Source of the DNA: Phycisphaerales bacterium | GTDB lineage: Bacteria > Planctomycetota > Phycisphaerae > Tepidisphaerales > Tepidisphaeraceae | Assembly (NCBI GenBank): GCA_028288875.1 | Contig: JAQGHK010000303.1 | Location: 1-14,600, forward strand | Length of the DNA stretch: 14,600 nt | Direction of reading: 5' to 3' | In this document: positions 13,960 to 14,600 of the stretch, piece after piece | How the letters are laid out: the number at the start of each line of letters is the position of its first letter | Position numbering within the stretch: position 1 is the stretch's first letter | Made by a program: the position numbers and the translations under genes | Notes under the pieces: model-generated | The model's database searches: none | The model's input: only the letters and a program-made list of their open reading frames with translations | Told to the model about the DNA's origin: nothing

Positions 13960-13978
13960 TCGCAGTCTCAATCTGCGA
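13960..13978. repeat. Small inverted repeat upstream of the deoxyhypusine-synthase-like gene
   Basis: TCGCAG (13960-13965) and CTGCGA (13973-13978) are perfect inverted repeats around seven bases. A TTGCAT just before it (13955-13960) could be a -35, but no good -10 follows at normal spacing. It may be an operator; confidence is low. Confidence 0.3.
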
Positions 13979-14019
13979 AAATACTTTGCTCAAAGCCACC
14001 GGGCTCGCAATGGCGGTTT

Positions 14020-14036
14020 GGGTCGAAGGTCGACCC
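14020..14036 (+). repeat. 7-bp perfect hairpin in the untranslated stretch before the DHS-like gene
   Basis: GGGTCGA and TCGACCC enclose the loop AGG and are followed by TTAT. It lies 110 bases before the start codon, between the SRPBCC stop and the larger hairpin at 14055-14093. It is probably part of the transcript leader or a weak terminator. Confidence 0.4.
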
Positions 14037-14054
14037 TTATCCGTAGCGGCCGCC

Positions 14055-14099
14055 AAGGTGCACCGTTTTTTTGAACGGTTTGTTTCCCACCTTGTTTTT
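14055..14099 (+). terminator. Two-part hairpin with T-tract: terminator or leader attenuator
   Basis: An inner stem ACCGTT/AACGGT (14062-14067 and 14074-14079) is nested in an outer stem AAGGTG/CACCTT (14055-14060 and 14088-14093). GTTTTTG follows directly. It could end the Pr6Pr-SRPBCC transcript. No promoter is visible between it and the next start codon, so it may instead act as an attenuator in the leader of the DHS-like gene. Confidence 0.5.
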
Positions 14100-14145
14100 G
14101 AGTTCTTCTCTCCGCGGTCCTGGCCGCAGAAGTTAGAGGTTTCCG

Positions 14146-14600
14146 ATGGCCGAATTCACGCACACCACGTTCAAAGCAACTGCCGCCCACGAAGGCAAAG
14201 ACGCTTACAAGCAGAACGAAATCAAGCACATTGATATCAAGAACAACCCGGACATCGTCTCGCTGGTTGAGCAGATGCAGCACGTGGCCTTCTCGGGTCG
14301 CGATCTGCACCGGGCCGCCGATATCTATGATCGCGCGATCAATGACAAGGAAGTCGGCATCATCCTCTGTCTGGCCGGCTCGCTCATCTCGGCCGGGTTG
14401 AAGAAGGTCATTGTCGACATGGTCAAGAACAACATGGTCGACGCCATCGTCAGCACGGGCGCGAACATGGTCGATCAGGACTTCTTCGAAGCCCTTGGCT
14501 ACAAGCACTACATCGCCGAGGACGAATTCAAGAGCGGCACGCGCGACGGCGAACTGCGCGATCTGATGATCGACCGCATCTACGACACCTTCATCGACGA
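14146..14600 (+). CDS. Deoxyhypusine-synthase-like protein, C-terminus beyond the window
   Basis: The first 151 residues are present; the family is usually 320-360 residues long. The start at 14146 has AGAGGT (14135-14140) five bases upstream. The region GIILCLAGSLISAGLKKVIVDMVKNNMVDAIVSTGANMVDQDFF is the NAD-binding Rossmann-like core of the deoxyhypusine synthase family (the SxLISAGL and VxTGAN segments). An N-terminal helical region (HIDIKNNPDIVSLVEQMQHVAFSGRDLHRAADIYDRAI) leads into it. Deoxyhypusine synthase proper moves an aminobutyl group from spermidine to a lysine of eIF5A. Bacteria lack eIF5A, and some bacterial relatives act as homospermidine synthases, so a polyamine role is the best inference. 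The catalytic lysine, expected near the C-terminus, is outside the window and could not be checked. Confidence 0.9.
   Translation, partial: MAEFTHTTFKATAAHEGKDAYKQNEIKHIDIKNNPDIVSLVEQMQHVAFSGRDLHRAADIYDRAINDKEVGIILCLAGSLISAGLKKVIVDMVKNNMVDAIVSTGANMVDQDFFEALGYKHYIAEDEFKSGTRDGELRDLMIDRIYDTFID

Noticed and set aside
1..14600. CRISPR array, tRNA, rRNA, insertion sequence or phage genes
   Set aside because: No regularly spaced direct repeats, cloverleaf, transposase or phage protein was seen anywhere in the window.

Overview
The window is GC-rich and densely coding. It looks like chromosomal DNA from a soil or aquatic bacterium, most likely a planctomycete of the Phycisphaerae type. That placement is inference from the gene families: a bacterial deoxyhypusine-synthase-like gene, giant ankyrin proteins with a shared N-terminal module, ECF-like promoters and a YHYH-domain exported protein. 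No rRNA, tRNA, CRISPR array, insertion sequence or integrase was seen.

Layout. Everything from 1 to 12491 is on the minus strand and everything from 12806 to 14600 is on the plus strand. Read in the direction of transcription, the minus-strand block starts at 12491 with a very large ankyrin/VOC/ankyrin gene. This gene is interrupted by a one-base frameshift at a run of eight A residues (10102-10109), and its 3' part runs to 9050. A hairpin terminator (8989-9021) follows, then a second giant ankyrin gene (8818-5993). Next is a compact operon whose genes overlap by ATGA: a YtrA-type GntR regulator, an ABC ATPase and an ABC-2-like permease with a zinc ribbon (5924-2525). It has its own promoter and a clear inverted-repeat operator touching the regulator's start codon. 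Two small exported proteins of unknown function (2452-2099 and 2015-1665) and a large exported YHYH-domain protein (1581 to beyond base 1) follow on the same strand.

On the plus strand, a six-helix Pr6Pr-like membrane protein overlaps by ATGA with an SRPBCC ligand-binding-fold protein. A 234-base gap with several hairpins follows, then the first 151 codons of a deoxyhypusine-synthase-like enzyme that runs off the window.

How the genes work together. The GntR/ABC operon should be a self-regulated export or envelope-stress module; its substrate is not visible. The two ankyrin giants look like paralogues. They share an N-terminal module and a nearly matching upstream block containing a possible ECF-type promoter (AACCTT or CACCTT, 16-17 bases, CGGAC), each has a separate copy, and a terminator lies between them. 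They are therefore probably co-regulated in trans rather than co-transcribed. This upstream block, with its possible paired structure, is the most novel signal in the window.
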